Assembly: GCA_014801955.1 (NCBI GenBank)
Contig: JAAVDE010000023.1
Location: forward strand, 1 to 64,000
Length of the DNA: 64,000 nucleotides
From: Bacteroides sp.
GTDB taxonomy: Bacteria > Bacteroidota > Bacteroidia > Bacteroidales > Muribaculaceae
Reading direction: 5' to 3'
Part shown: one piece after another, positions 37,619 through 47,351 of the stretch
How the letters are laid out: each line of letters starts with the position of its first letter
Numbering within the stretch: position 1 is the stretch's first letter
Position numbers and translations under genes: made by a program
Notes under the pieces: model-generated
What the model saw: only the letters and a program-made list of their open reading frames with translations
Database searches by the model: none
What the model was told of the DNA's origin: nothing

Positions 37619-37646
37619 AAAGGGCGGCCCGGGAGGGTCGCCCTTT
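37619..37646. terminator. Bidirectional terminator between RloB and secreted protein genes
   Basis: AAAGGGCGGCCC (37619-37630), loop GGGA, GGGTCGCCCTTT (37635-37646), with one mismatch. It serves the converging transcripts ending at 37594 (+) and 37669 (-). Confidence 0.7.
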
Positions 37647-37668
37647 GGTTTGCGATGGATGGGGAGGA

Positions 37669-39387
37669 TTAGAGGATGGTCTTAACGCCGTCAACGATGT
37701 AGATGCCCTTGGTGGCGTTCTTAACCGCACGGCCCTGCAGGTCGAATACCTTGCCCTGCTTAGCCTTGTCAGCAACAATCTGATTGATGCTGCCTTCTGC
37801 GGCGTCGAGGTCGCCCTGGTAAACGGTAATGGTGTTGTCGTAGCCATAGCCGGTGAAGGTGAAGGTTGCCTTGCGGCCCTTAACGCCTTCGGGAAGAGCG
37901 TCAGCACCAACGAGGAAGTCGAATACGCCGTCATAGTCTTCATCGGGTTCGATGAGGTATTCAAGCCAGTCAGCGCCTTCAATGTCAACGGTAACGTATT
38001 CGTCGTCGATGAGCTGCATGATGTCCTGGTTGCACTCGAAGAAGCGGTTGGTCGTGCCGCCTTCAACGGGGATTTCGATGGTCATGTCGTTATGTTCAAA
38101 GCCAACGGTTGCGTTAGAGATGAAGGGATATTCAACGTCGTAGAAAATCATGTATTCAGCCAGCGGAGTGAGGGGGCTATCGGCAGCGTCGCCGAGCTGG
38201 AAGAGAGCGGTGCAGGTGCTCCGGCCGCGAATTGCTTGGCCTTTCGCGTCGGTACACTCGAACTCAAGAGTGGCGTTCCAGTCAATCAGGTCGTTGTAGA
38301 TGGGGTCATTGTAGTTGTTGAAGTCCATGTTCAGGCAAGCGGAGCCATTGATAACGGGTTCGATAGAAGTGATGACCTCGGGATTGTTGATGCCGGAAAT
38401 CGAGAGGTAAACGCCGTTGGAGGGAACAACGATGGGTTCATCGGTGGTCAGGCCGGGGATGAGGCTTGCGGCATGAACTTCGAAAGAGTAGAAATCCTGG
38501 GGCTTGCCGGCGGGAAGCATAATCGAACCATAGCCAATGGTGTCCTCACGGTTGATTTTGCCTTCATCGGTCATGCTCATAACGGTTACGGTCAGTTCTA
38601 CAGCGCTCTTGGTTTCGCCGGAAATGAGGATATAACCGCCCTTGAGGAGGTAGGGAGTAGAAGTTCCGGGAACTACAGAACCCCAGCCGGTGAGCTTAAA
38701 GTCGGTGCAGTCTGCGTAAGCCTGCGAAATGCGGGTACCGAGATTTTTGTAGGTACCGTTAGCGTTAAAGTTGGTACCGGTTTTGTCGGTATAGTCAATC
38801 GAAGGATAGTAGGCCATGAAGTAATCGTCGGTGTACTTCACCGGGGTCAGACCGTAGCCTTCGAAATTTTCAGAATAGGCAGCGGGGTTTGCGCCGCACA
38901 TATAAACGGCAACGCTATCGTTATAGGACACTACGCCATCGGCGGTGGTCAGCTCGAGAGTCGGACCTTCAAACTGCTGGTAGGCGGTAGTGGTCATGGT
39001 AAGATCAGCCTCGGTAGCGGTCTTTTCCACTTCGGAAGAGCCTTCGAACTCAACCCAGTTCCAAGCATAGGAATCAGCCTCGTTCAACGCATTGAAAGTA
39101 ACCTGACCAACGGGCAGGAAGCCGAAGGGATAGTAATAGTAGCGCCAATCATTGGAGAAGCCAAAATACATGGCGTTGAAGGTGCGATAGGTGGGAAGGG
39201 AAGCGGGGGTAACGCCGGCACGCGAAGAAGCCTGAGCCTGGCGAGCAACGGGAGCTTCCTTGGCGAAAGTGGAGAGCTTTGCATTGTTCATAACCACTTT
39301 ACCCTGGTTTGCCTCAGTCAGAGGCGAAGCGGCGAAGGCGGTCGAAGCAGCCAGCGCAGCTGAAGCGAAAAGAGTAAACTTTTTCAT
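37669..39387 (-). CDS. Secreted protein with BACON-like domain and C-terminal tail, unknown function
   Basis: 572 residues. Signal peptide MKKFTLFASAALAASTAFA. The middle (about 70-380) is beta-rich with no motif I recognise. Residues about 415-520 resemble a BACON-type Ig domain (MTIEIPVEGGTTNRFFEC ... GRKATFTFTGYGYDNTITVYQGD). The protein ends VFDLQGRAVKNATKGIYIVDG, a sorting-like tail shared with other secreted proteins in the window. It follows the Sus-type operon on the same strand but is separated from it by a strong terminator (39432-39476), so it is probably a separate unit or served by read-through. No TAnnTTTG box was found ahead of it. Surface carbohydrate-binding or envelope role is possible but unproven. 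Confidence 0.75.
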   Translation of the reverse strand: MKKFTLFASAALAASTAFAASPLTEANQGKVVMNNAKLSTFAKEAPVARQAQASSRAGVTPASLPTYRTFNAMYFGFSNDWRYYYYPFGFLPVGQVTFNALNEADSYAWNWVEFEGSSEVEKTATEADLTMTTTAYQQFEGPTLELTTADGVVSYNDSVAVYMCGANPAAYSENFEGYGLTPVKYTDDYFMAYYPSIDYTDKTGTNFNANGTYKNLGTRISQAYADCTDFKLTGWGSVVPGTSTPYLLKGGYILISGETKSAVELTVTVMSMTDEGKINREDTIGYGSIMLPAGKPQDFYSFEVHAASLIPGLTTDEPIVVPSNGVYLSISGINNPEVITSIEPVINGSACLNMDFNNYNDPIYNDLIDWNATLEFECTDAKGQAIRGRSTCTALFQLGDAADSPLTPLAEYMIFYDVEYPFISNATVGFEHNDMTIEIPVEGGTTNRFFECNQDIMQLIDDEYVTVDIEGADWLEYLIEPDEDYDGVFDFLVGADALPEGVKGRKATFTFTGYGYDNTITVYQGDLDAAEGSINQIVADKAKQGKVFDLQGRAVKNATKGIYIVDGVKTIL

Positions 39388-39431
39388 AAATGTGTAGTTA
39401 AAAAAATGAAACGTTAGTAATAATCAGCGTA

Positions 39432-39476
39432 TAAAAAAACAGAATTTAGGGCGTGCGGCGTCCGCGCACCCTAAAT
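39432..39476 (-). terminator. Terminator of the SusCD-metallopeptidase-DUF4302 operon
   Basis: On the plus strand AATTTAGGG-CG-TGCG (39442-39456) pairs with CGCA-CCCTAAATT (39464-39476). On the minus strand the stem is followed by CTG and seven T residues (complement of 39432-39438). Confidence 0.8.
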
Positions 39477-39479
39477 TAA

Positions 39480-40814
39480 TTATTTAACGGCAACGGTGAA
39501 GCTAACCTCGGGGTTCGAAACGCTGGTGAGCGTTACCTGCGAGGGGTCCAGAGCCGATTTGTTGGTCAGAGTGAAGTCGCCTTCAAGCATCTTGATGAAA
39601 TCGATAGATTTGGGAGCAAGAGGCTGGAGATAGAGGCGGATAGCATCGTCGATGGTGGTGAACTGAATCTTCACGGTGGAATCCGACGTCTGCTCGATGG
39701 TTCCGTAGTAGTTGAAGTTCACTTTGCCGACTTTTGCCTGGTAGCTGAAGGTCAGCACGCCGCTCTTCGACTTGAAGAGGAAAGAGGAGCCGGTAATGGT
39801 CGGCTTGCTGCCGAAGCCGGTAACGGTGATCTGCTGGGTCTGAGCGTTAGCCTCGGCGAAAGCAGCCTCGAGAGCAGGGCTGAAGGAGTCGGTAAGGAGC
39901 TCCCAGGTGAGGTCCTGGCGCACGAGGTTTGAGGCGGGCGCGGGAGCGGTGATAACGAAGCCGGGGGCAACGAGACCATTATCGCTCCAGGTAAATTCGG
40001 AGATTGCGAAGTGGCTGTTGTCGTCGCGGATGCAGTCAAAGGCGGTCAGCGGACGCATGCCGGCGGCGGTAAAGATAACGGCCTTGGTTTCGGTCTGCGC
40101 GTAGGGGTTGGTGGAGCCTGTGGGCATGCAGGAAACAACGCCGGAGGCGAGGCCGGTGATGTCGTAGGTCTTGCCGGTAGCGGTTTCGGTCATGGTGTAG
40201 GTCGGGAAACGCTTTGAGTCGAACTGGCTGCGCTGAGCGCGGGCGTGGGCAAGATATTCCGAAACGTCGGTGTCGGCGGGCAAACGGCGGATGTAGCTGT
40301 TGAGAGCGTGCTTTTTGCCGCGCAGACGAATGGTCTGGCCGTCGTTTTCCATCATCATGAACTCGTAGTCGCCTTCGTGGCCGAAGCCGGTTTCGTCGAT
40401 GTCCTCGCCGTTATCGGTGGGAGCGTCGGGGCCGGTAATGTCGGCGGGGTCGGAGAATACGTGAAACAGCGTATTGTAGGTATTGAAGGTCAGAACGATG
40501 CCGTTGTCGGTAATTACGTCAAACATGGAAGTCTCCGACTTTTCGGCGCCGCCGATCCACTTATGGTCGGTAGTGAAGGTAACGGACTTGTCGGGACGGA
40601 ACTCAACGACGAAGAGGTAGCCGGGTTCCTCGGTGTTCGAGAAATATTCGAGCGCCCACTTGCCGCCGTCGGCGGTCAGAGCGTCGAAGCTGGTCTGCTT
40701 GCTGGATTCCAGGCGGTCGGCGGCAGATTCGTCGAAGATGCGCTCGTCGTCGTTGGAGCAGGCGCCGAGACCGAGGGCTGCGGCCAGAACCGGGAGGACA
40801 ATATATTTTTTCAT
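39480..40814 (-). CDS. DUF4302-family lipoprotein
   Basis: 444 residues. Lipobox LGLGACS near residue 20 indicates a lipoprotein. Typical DUF4302 features are the N-terminal SSKQTSFDALTADGGKWALEYF, FVVEFRPDKSVTFTTDHKW, and the conserved DYEFMMMENDGQTIRLRGKK. Proteins of this family are regularly encoded with SusC, SusD and a zinc metallohydrolase lipoprotein, as here. Function is unknown; probably an outer-membrane surface or periplasmic accessory of the uptake complex. It is the last gene before the terminator. The gap to the metallopeptidase gene (38 nt) carries AATTAG-type repeats. Confidence 0.85.
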   Translation of the reverse strand: MKKYIVLPVLAAALGLGACSNDDERIFDESAADRLESSKQTSFDALTADGGKWALEYFSNTEEPGYLFVVEFRPDKSVTFTTDHKWIGGAEKSETSMFDVITDNGIVLTFNTYNTLFHVFSDPADITGPDAPTDNGEDIDETGFGHEGDYEFMMMENDGQTIRLRGKKHALNSYIRRLPADTDVSEYLAHARAQRSQFDSKRFPTYTMTETATGKTYDITGLASGVVSCMPTGSTNPYAQTETKAVIFTAAGMRPLTAFDCIRDDNSHFAISEFTWSDNGLVAPGFVITAPAPASNLVRQDLTWELLTDSFSPALEAAFAEANAQTQQITVTGFGSKPTITGSSFLFKSKSGVLTFSYQAKVGKVNFNYYGTIEQTSDSTVKIQFTTIDDAIRLYLQPLAPKSIDFIKMLEGDFTLTNKSALDPSQVTLTSVSNPEVSFTVAVK

Positions 40815-40847
40815 AATTAGAAATTCGGAGTTAGAAATTAGTAATTA
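40815..40847. repeat. Degenerate TTAGAAATTAGTAATTA repeat
   Basis: The spacer between the DUF4302 and metallopeptidase genes consists of ATAATTAGAAATTCGGAG then TTAGAAATTAGTAATTA, related to the heptad repeats at 5458, 18593 and 60458. Confidence 0.5.
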
Positions 40848-40852
40848 TTTCA

Positions 40853-42016
40853 TTACTGAACGGCGTCGATTTCGGCGCGGAGGGCTTCGATGTCGAAGTC
40901 GGTCTGGCGGCGCTGAACGATTTTGCGGAGTTCGTCGAAGTCGAGCTGCCAGGTGTCTTTGAACCAGCTGCGAACGATTGAGCGCTTCTGCTCGATAACG
41001 GCGCGACCGTCGACCTTGTCGTTGTCTTCAACGGGGAAGATACCGCCGGCTACCGAAGCATTGGTGCGTTCGATGTAGGCTTCAACGGCCTCAACGGTGT
41101 TGAGCACCTCGCCCTTCATGCCGATGATTGCCGGACGGAAGTTGCTGTCCTTTTCAACCGAGGTCATGATATAGGTCTTTTCGTCGGGCTTGGATGCATC
41201 CTTGAGGTAGTAGTAGCAATAGTAGGGAGCATCGTCGCTGTCGGCAGCGTCCTCGGCGAGACCGTTGGTCCAGCCGTGGTCGGCCATCCACATAATCAGG
41301 GCGTCGGCCTCGTCGGTGCGGGTCAGGTAGTTTGCAATGGTTTCGGCAAAGTCTTCGCGGCCCTCGCTCGAGGAATAGGGGGTAATGAAACCTTGCGAAG
41401 CCTGCAGGCCCATCGGCTTGTTCTGCCAGGAAGAAGCGTCGTAGCGGCCGGCGCTGATGAGGTCAAACTCCTTGGGATAGGTTCGGGTCTGGTGGAGAAT
41501 GTGGCCGAACTCGTGGTGCATCGTGCGGAAGTAATACTCGTTGAGCTGGTTAACGTTGTTGAGCTGGATTTCGTTAACCTTGAAGAGACTTACCTTCAGG
41601 CCGCCCTCGGCGAGACCGAGGATTTCGGTGCCGCTGGTGGGGTTATAGGCCGGAGAGCCGATGAGGTGGAGAATACGGGGACCGTAGGACTTCAGGAAGT
41701 CGGTTCCGCAGTGCTCGCCATAGGTGTCGAACCAGAGATACTTGGTCAGCAGGCAGAGGTCGCGTGCGTTATCGAACGATGCGGGCACCAGGTGGTAGTC
41801 CATGCTCGACTCAATGTCTTCCATCTTGTATTTGAAGTCGAGGTTGTAGGGGATCAGGAAGTTCTGTTCTACCCACTTGTCGAACTTGTAGCTGTAGCCG
41901 TTAGGGTCAGCGGGAGGATTGTCGTCGGGGAAAATCGAAGGGCCGAGTTTCTCTTCGGAGCAGGCTGCCAGGGAGAGGCCGGCTACTGCCATGAGGAAAT
42001 ATTTATGGAGTTTCAT
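40853..42016 (-). CDS. Substrate-import-associated zinc metallohydrolase lipoprotein
   Basis: 387 residues. Lipobox AGLSLAACS. A zincin motif HEFGHILHQ (H168, E169, H172) is preceded by YYFRTMH. Further on, SSEGREDFAETIANYL supplies a likely third ligand or catalytic-environment glutamates. This matches the SusCD-linked putative zinc-binding metallopeptidase lipoprotein family (TIGR04549-type as I recall). Found with SusC, SusD and DUF4302, it is presumed to act on a peptide or conjugate substrate at the cell surface. Gene order and close spacing (26 nt after susD) indicate the same operon. The substrate is unknown. Confidence 0.87.
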   Translation of the reverse strand: MKLHKYFLMAVAGLSLAACSEEKLGPSIFPDDNPPADPNGYSYKFDKWVEQNFLIPYNLDFKYKMEDIESSMDYHLVPASFDNARDLCLLTKYLWFDTYGEHCGTDFLKSYGPRILHLIGSPAYNPTSGTEILGLAEGGLKVSLFKVNEIQLNNVNQLNEYYFRTMHHEFGHILHQTRTYPKEFDLISAGRYDASSWQNKPMGLQASQGFITPYSSSEGREDFAETIANYLTRTDEADALIMWMADHGWTNGLAEDAADSDDAPYYCYYYLKDASKPDEKTYIMTSVEKDSNFRPAIIGMKGEVLNTVEAVEAYIERTNASVAGGIFPVEDNDKVDGRAVIEQKRSIVRSWFKDTWQLDFDELRKIVQRRQTDFDIEALRAEIDAVQ

Positions 42017-42042
42017 TTCGTTAAAGTCTATTTATCGGATTA

Positions 42043-43800
42043 TTAATTCTGACCGGCCGAAACCATTACGTTTTCGCTGGGCGACTGAGTTTTTTCGTTG
42101 GTCGGACGGGGGTTTGACTGCAAACCTGCGGAACCGACTTCGGCGGGAATCTGGATTGCGCGACGGGGATCGTTGACGGTCAGGCGATCCATAGTGTGGT
42201 AGTCGGGAGCGATAGAGTTACCGATCTTGCGGTCGATTTCAATGCCGTGGCGTTTGATGTCGAACCAGCGCAGGCCGGTGTGGATGGTTTCGATGCGGCG
42301 CATGTGGAGAACGCACTGCAGGTAGGGCATGATTTCGTCGAGGTTTGCGGTTGCATCGCTCTCGGGGCAAACGATGTCGGTGTTGAGCGGTTTGGCAATG
42401 CCGTAGCCGGGATCGGTGGTCTGATAGAACTTAACGATGTTTTCGCGGCTGAAGTCATTGAACTTATCTTCATAGCCGGAAGCACCGGGGCAGTTTCGGC
42501 GGGGCTTTTCCCAGGCGTCGAGGTCGGCGATGGCGCCGTCGATGTCGCCGAGGAAGAGGCGGGCTTCGGCGCGGGTCAGCAACACTTCCTCGCCGCCGAA
42601 CTCGCGGCGGGTGATGTGGGCGTAGCCGATGCCGGCGATTTTATCGGTGTATTCGAACTGCTCGGCAACGTTGCCACACATTGCGTAGCCATACTCCTGT
42701 CCGCCGTTGGTGATGCAGATGCCGTTGAAGCAGGGGTGCATGGTGAAGCTCTTTTTGTTCTTGCCGGAGCCGGAAGTCCACTTGAAGGTGTCCCAAACGG
42801 GCGAAGAGCTATGAACGGTTGCATTGAGAGCGTCGCGAATCAGAGAGTAGCGGCGCTTGCCGGAGTAGCGGCGCAGCTCGATCGAGTGGGTCGGATAGAG
42901 GAGGAAGTTCCACTGCTTGTCGATGTTGTTCTGATAGCGTCCGAAGTCGCTGATATAAGAGTAGGTGTCGAGAGTGGACCAGATTTTGCTGACGTAGGGG
43001 GTAACGTCGGCATTTTCGCCGCCGAAAACCTTGTTGCAAGCGTCGATACACTTCTTATACTGGCGGGTATAGAGATAGAAGCGGGCGGCGAAGGCGTTTG
43101 CGGCCTGGGTGTTGAAGTGATACTTGGGCACGTCGTAGATGCCGTTGTTGAGATACTTCATCGCGGAGTCCATGTCGGCCTCGATCTTGCGGTAGGTTTC
43201 GGCCAGGGTGCCGCGCTCGTAGTGGGGCTTAACGGTGGTTTCGGGCTTGGTGATATAGGGAATACCGAGCTCGTTGTCGTTATTGGCGCCGTAGGGCATG
43301 CAGAACACCTGGGCGAGGATGAAGTGGTTGAACGCGCGGAGCATCTGGGCTTCGGCGTAGATTGCGGTTTGGGTGCGGTCAAGGCCTCCGTTTTCCTCGC
43401 GCCACTGGTCGAGCTTCTCCATAACGGCATTTGCAACAGCCGTTGAGTTATAGAAGCCTTCCCAGATGCTGGAGGGAGAGTCGGAGTCAGTGTTGCTGCG
43501 ACAGATTTCCCAGCGGAACATTTCGTCGTCGCCGCGGTCGTAGGCGCTGAGGTTATAGTGTACACCCTGCGAACCTTCACCCTCGGGGGCGTTGTTATCC
43601 TCGATGTTGTCGCTCATGATTTCGCAAGGCCAGGCATAGTTAGCCGAGGGATAAGCGCCATTCATGAGCATCTGCACCTGTTCGGTGGTGACCAGCTCCA
43701 CGCGGGTGTCGGTCGGGGTGTCGAGGAATCCCGAGCAAGAGGAGAGGGCGATGGCAGCCACGGCGGCTGCACCAAATATGTATTTCTTCGTCGTGTTCAT
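42043..43800 (-). CDS. SusD/RagB-family nutrient-binding lipoprotein
   Basis: 585 residues. Lipoprotein signal MNTTKKYIFGAAAVAAIALS with lipobox SSCSG. The SusD N-terminal half (NAVMEKLDQWREENG, AEAQMLRAFNHFILAQVF) and the TPR-like scaffold (RFYLYTRQYKKCIDACNKVF) are clear. The C-terminal RagB/SusD region contains VLHMRRIETIHTGLRWFDIKRHGIEI. It forms the lid of the SusC transporter and binds ligand at the cell surface. It starts 15 nt after the susC stop. Ligand unknown; the associated metallopeptidase argues for a peptide or glycopeptide rather than a plain glycan, but this is inference. Confidence 0.93.
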   Translation of the reverse strand: MNTTKKYIFGAAAVAAIALSSCSGFLDTPTDTRVELVTTEQVQMLMNGAYPSANYAWPCEIMSDNIEDNNAPEGEGSQGVHYNLSAYDRGDDEMFRWEICRSNTDSDSPSSIWEGFYNSTAVANAVMEKLDQWREENGGLDRTQTAIYAEAQMLRAFNHFILAQVFCMPYGANNDNELGIPYITKPETTVKPHYERGTLAETYRKIEADMDSAMKYLNNGIYDVPKYHFNTQAANAFAARFYLYTRQYKKCIDACNKVFGGENADVTPYVSKIWSTLDTYSYISDFGRYQNNIDKQWNFLLYPTHSIELRRYSGKRRYSLIRDALNATVHSSSPVWDTFKWTSGSGKNKKSFTMHPCFNGICITNGGQEYGYAMCGNVAEQFEYTDKIAGIGYAHITRREFGGEEVLLTRAEARLFLGDIDGAIADLDAWEKPRRNCPGASGYEDKFNDFSRENIVKFYQTTDPGYGIAKPLNTDIVCPESDATANLDEIMPYLQCVLHMRRIETIHTGLRWFDIKRHGIEIDRKIGNSIAPDYHTMDRLTVNDPRRAIQIPAEVGSAGLQSNPRPTNEKTQSPSENVMVSAGQN

Positions 43801-43815
43801 TGTTGCTTAGTGGGA

Positions 43816-46800
43816 TTAGAGTCCAAAACGGAGAGTGAAAGTGAACTGCTTGGGGTTGGGGTTCGCAACGCCGCCGGCGTTAACGAATTCGGGGTCCTGA
43901 CCCTGGAGCTTCTTGTCGGAGTAGCAGAGCCAGAGGTCGGTGGCGGCGAGCTTGAGCGATGCGGTGCTGATGCGCAGGGCGCGGGTCCAGCTGGCGGGGA
44001 ACTGCCAGGTGAGGGCAATTTCCTTCAGGCGGATAAAGTCGCCTTTTGCAATGCGGGCATCGGAGTAGTTATAGGCGTTGTAGCCGTAGCGGATGTCGTT
44101 GTTGTTGTGGTACTGACGGGTCGAGGCGATTGCAGGCACGTTGGTGACTTTTTCGTCGCCGGGCTGAACCCAGCGGTCCATGAACTCGCGGGGCATCGCG
44201 TCGAGGTCGGAGTAGGCAACCGAGAAGGTCGGGTCGAGGCGAACAACCGAGCCGAAGGCGTAGGTGAAGAACACGTTCAGGCTGAGGTTCTTCCAGTTAA
44301 CGGTGTTGTTGAAACCGCCGGTATAGGGAGCGTCAACGGGGCCTTCATACTTGAGGAAGTCGAGCTTGTCCCATTCCTGGAAGTTGATGTCGGTAGTGGT
44401 TTCTTCGCCGTGTTCGTTGATAACGATGGGCAGACCGTCTTCAGTCAGGCCTACGAAAGGAATCGAGAACACCGAGCGCACGGGGTAGCCTTCGAGAGCG
44501 AAGCCGGTGCCCTGAACCAGGTCGATTACGCGCGAGCGGGATTTCAGGTCGGTGATTTTGTTCTTGGCGTAGGAGAAGGTGAAGTCGGAGGTCCATTTCC
44601 AGTCGCGGGTTGCGATGTTGAGGGTCGACAGGGTGAACTCAACGCCGTGGCTCTTCATCGAGGCAACGTTAGCCCACTTGCCGATTTCGCCGCCGACACC
44701 CTGAGTGTAGATATAACCGATGAGGTCATAGTTATTGCGGTCATACCAGTCAAACACGAGGTTGATGCGGTTGTTCAGGAAACCGAGGTCAACACCGATG
44801 TCAAGCTCATGTTTCTTTTCATAGGTCAGCTCGGAGTTGCCGAGGCGGCTGAGGATGAGGGCCTGCTCGTAGGCTTCGGTGTCCTGGCGCCAGGGGCGTT
44901 CGGGATAGTAGATAGCCAGAGCGTTGGAGATATTGGCAGGACCGGCATCGGCGGTCAGCGAGTAGCTGGCGCGGAGCTTGGCGGTCGAAACTACGGGGTT
45001 GCCGAACCAATCTTCGGAGTCGGCATTCCAGGCGCCGGAGAGGTTCCAGGTGGGGAGCCAGCGGCTCTTCTTGGCCTTACCGAGCTTGTTGGTGCCTTCG
45101 TAGCGGAAAGTACCGTTGAAGATATAACGGTTGTCATACATGAACGACGCGTTACCGAAACCGGCCATAGAGCGGGTAGCAGTGGTCTGGTCGCTATAGT
45201 AAACCGAGTTTTCTTCGGTCATCTGCTTGAACAGGCGCCAGTCGTAGAAGGGAAGGTTACCGTTGTCGTAACACATGCCCCAGCCCTGGAAGGCTTCGGT
45301 GTGGCGGTCGATCTTGGAGGCTTCATAGCCGGCAAACACGTTTACCAGATACTTGCCGAGAATATCCTTATTATAGGTTGCGGTTGCGCGGAAGTCGAGC
45401 GAACGCAGGCCATAGAGGGTGTGGTAGAGAATACCGCCCTTGGGGAGCACGGTCTGCGGCAGCGAGGTGGGATCATCGGGATCGCGATAGAGATAGGGGT
45501 TCGCGTCGCGGATGGTTGCGTTCTCGGGGCTGATACCGGCGCGGTAGGCTTCGGCCTGGTTGGAACGGTCGGTAACATAGTGTTCCTGCTGGGTCGAGGA
45601 GTAGCGGAACGAACCGAGAGCGGTAAGCGTCAGACCTACGATAGGTTTGTATTCAAGTTCACCCTGGAACTTAACGTCGACCATTTCGTTGGTGATATAG
45701 TTATTGTCGAGTTCGTCGAAGATATTAAAATCGGCATAGTTGCGGGTCAGGCGGGTCGTGGGGTCAGTCGTGCGCGAAGTGTTGAGCGCATAGCTGAACG
45801 GGTTGATGTCGAACGAACGGCTAACGTTACCGCTAACTACGTCAACGTCCTGAGCGAGAGTGCCGGGAGCTTTCTGCTTACGGTAGCTGTCGTTGGTGCG
45901 CAGTTTGAAGCGCAGCTGCTTGGACAGGTTGTAGGTCGCGTTGGCATTGAAAACGTAGCGGTCAACGGAGCTCGACTTGGTCCAGCCCGGGTCGTTCATA
46001 TAGGAGAACGAGGTGTAGAACTGACCTTTTTCAGTACCGCCGGAGATGCTGACGGCGTGGCTCTGCATAACAGTATTGTTGAAGAGCTCGTCGAACCAGT
46101 CGGTATTGCGCATTTCAGCCTCGCGGAGGTAGGCGTTGCGAGCGGCGGTGGTGTTGGCCAGCGCGTATTTGCCGGTGGTGGGATCGTAGGTGTTGATGAG
46201 TTTATACATGGTGCCGTAAACGCCGCTGCTCGAGGCGTTGGCAAGCGAGGCGAAGCTCAGCCAGCCTTTGGCTTCCATCTCCTTATAGATACCCATCTGT
46301 TCCTGAGAGTTACAGATGTTGTAGTTGCGATAGGAGGGTTTGAGGCGATAGGTCAGTTCGCCGGTGTAGTTAATCGAAGTCTGACCGGCACGGCCCTGCT
46401 TGGTGGTCACGACGATAACGCCGGCCATCGCGCGCGCGCCATAGATAGAGGTGGCGGAGCCGTCTTTCAGAATCTGGAAGCTCTCGATGTCGTCGGCATT
46501 GAGGCCGGCAACTGCTGAAGCAATCATAGTGGTTGCGTCGCCGCTGGAAAGAGCGTCGGCATCGATTTCAACATTATCTTCAAGAACCACACCGTCGACA
46601 ACCCACAGCGGTTTGCTGGAGCCATAGATGGAGGTTGCGCCACGCACGCGGATTTTCGGTGCGGTACCGAAAGTGCCGCTCACGTTCTGAACGCTAACGC
46701 CGGCAGCGCGGCCGCTCAGCGAGCGCGAAATATCGCTTACGCCCGACAGGAGGCTCTCTTCGGCGTTAATCTTGGTGGTCGCACCGGTAAACAGGCGCTT

Positions 46801-47139
46801 GTCGGTGTTGGCCATACCAACGGCAACAACTTCGTTGAGGACGGTCGACGACGACTCCATAACGATGTCGAGATGCTTGGTGGATGCTTTGACTTCTACG
46901 GGCTTCATGCCGACGTAGGTAATTTCGAGCACTGATTTCTCGGAGGGAACCTTGATGGTAAAGTTACCGTCAACGTCGGTCGACGTGCCAACAGTAGCTT
47001 TGCCTTTCAGTTTGATTGTTGCGCCGATAATTGGCTCGTTTTCAACCTTATCGATGACCGTACCCGTTACCGTCACCTCTGCGGCGACGCCAAGGGCTGA
47101 AAGGAGCACCATAAGGAGCATAGCGATTTTTTTACCCAT
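43816..47139 (-). CDS. SusC/RagA-family TonB-linked outer-membrane protein
   Basis: 1107 residues. Signal peptide about 1-20 (ends LGVAAE). Carboxypeptidase-D regulatory-like domain (VTGTVIDKVENEPIIGATI ... FTIKVP). SusC plug signature SGRAAGVSVQNVSGTFG, IRVRGATSIYGSSKPLWVVDG and DIESFQILKDGSATSIYGAR. Then a large barrel ending in FTFTLRFGL. It transports a bound nutrient across the outer membrane with SusD. The promoter is TATCTTTG (minus, 47216-47223) with an aligned TTG at 47244-47246. No sigma/anti-sigma pair or regulator is adjacent. A TATGTT-N4-AACATA palindrome lies about 150 bp upstream of the transcription start. Confidence 0.95.
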   Translation of the reverse strand: MGKKIAMLLMVLLSALGVAAEVTVTGTVIDKVENEPIIGATIKLKGKATVGTSTDVDGNFTIKVPSEKSVLEITYVGMKPVEVKASTKHLDIVMESSSTVLNEVVAVGMANTDKRLFTGATTKINAEESLLSGVSDISRSLSGRAAGVSVQNVSGTFGTAPKIRVRGATSIYGSSKPLWVVDGVVLEDNVEIDADALSSGDATTMIASAVAGLNADDIESFQILKDGSATSIYGARAMAGVIVVTTKQGRAGQTSINYTGELTYRLKPSYRNYNICNSQEQMGIYKEMEAKGWLSFASLANASSSGVYGTMYKLINTYDPTTGKYALANTTAARNAYLREAEMRNTDWFDELFNNTVMQSHAVSISGGTEKGQFYTSFSYMNDPGWTKSSSVDRYVFNANATYNLSKQLRFKLRTNDSYRKQKAPGTLAQDVDVVSGNVSRSFDINPFSYALNTSRTTDPTTRLTRNYADFNIFDELDNNYITNEMVDVKFQGELEYKPIVGLTLTALGSFRYSSTQQEHYVTDRSNQAEAYRAGISPENATIRDANPYLYRDPDDPTSLPQTVLPKGGILYHTLYGLRSLDFRATATYNKDILGKYLVNVFAGYEASKIDRHTEAFQGWGMCYDNGNLPFYDWRLFKQMTEENSVYYSDQTTATRSMAGFGNASFMYDNRYIFNGTFRYEGTNKLGKAKKSRWLPTWNLSGAWNADSEDWFGNPVVSTAKLRASYSLTADAGPANISNALAIYYPERPWRQDTEAYEQALILSRLGNSELTYEKKHELDIGVDLGFLNNRINLVFDWYDRNNYDLIGYIYTQGVGGEIGKWANVASMKSHGVEFTLSTLNIATRDWKWTSDFTFSYAKNKITDLKSRSRVIDLVQGTGFALEGYPVRSVFSIPFVGLTEDGLPIVINEHGEETTTDINFQEWDKLDFLKYEGPVDAPYTGGFNNTVNWKNLSLNVFFTYAFGSVVRLDPTFSVAYSDLDAMPREFMDRWVQPGDEKVTNVPAIASTRQYHNNNDIRYGYNAYNYSDARIAKGDFIRLKEIALTWQFPASWTRALRISTASLKLAATDLWLCYSDKKLQGQDPEFVNAGGVANPNPKQFTFTLRFGL

Positions 47140-47215
47140 ATTACTGCGAATGATAATGATTAATCAGTTAATATTGTACCGTTCGGAAACGGCATAGTTG
47201 TCTTCTTTGAGTTTG

Positions 47216-47246
47216 CAAAGATACAAAAATCTTTCAATATACGCAA
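47216..47246 (-). promoter_or_regulatory. susC promoter
   Basis: On the minus strand TTG (complement of 47244-47246), a 20-bp spacer, and TATCTTTG (47216-47223). Leader of about 70 nt to the ATG at 47139. Confidence 0.75.
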
Positions 47247-47351
47247 ACCTTTAAGCGCATTTTAACATCAAAACGCCAAAAAACAGCAAAAATTGTAGCA
47301 AATTGCGCAAAAAAGCCAAAATTTCAGCGCAAAGCGAAATATTTTTTCCGT

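Noticed and set aside
43558-46518. 986-codon open frame on the plus strand opposite susC
   Set aside because: Produced by codon bias of the SusC gene: the antisense product is Val/Gly/Ala-rich with no domain, and the sense product is a textbook SusC.
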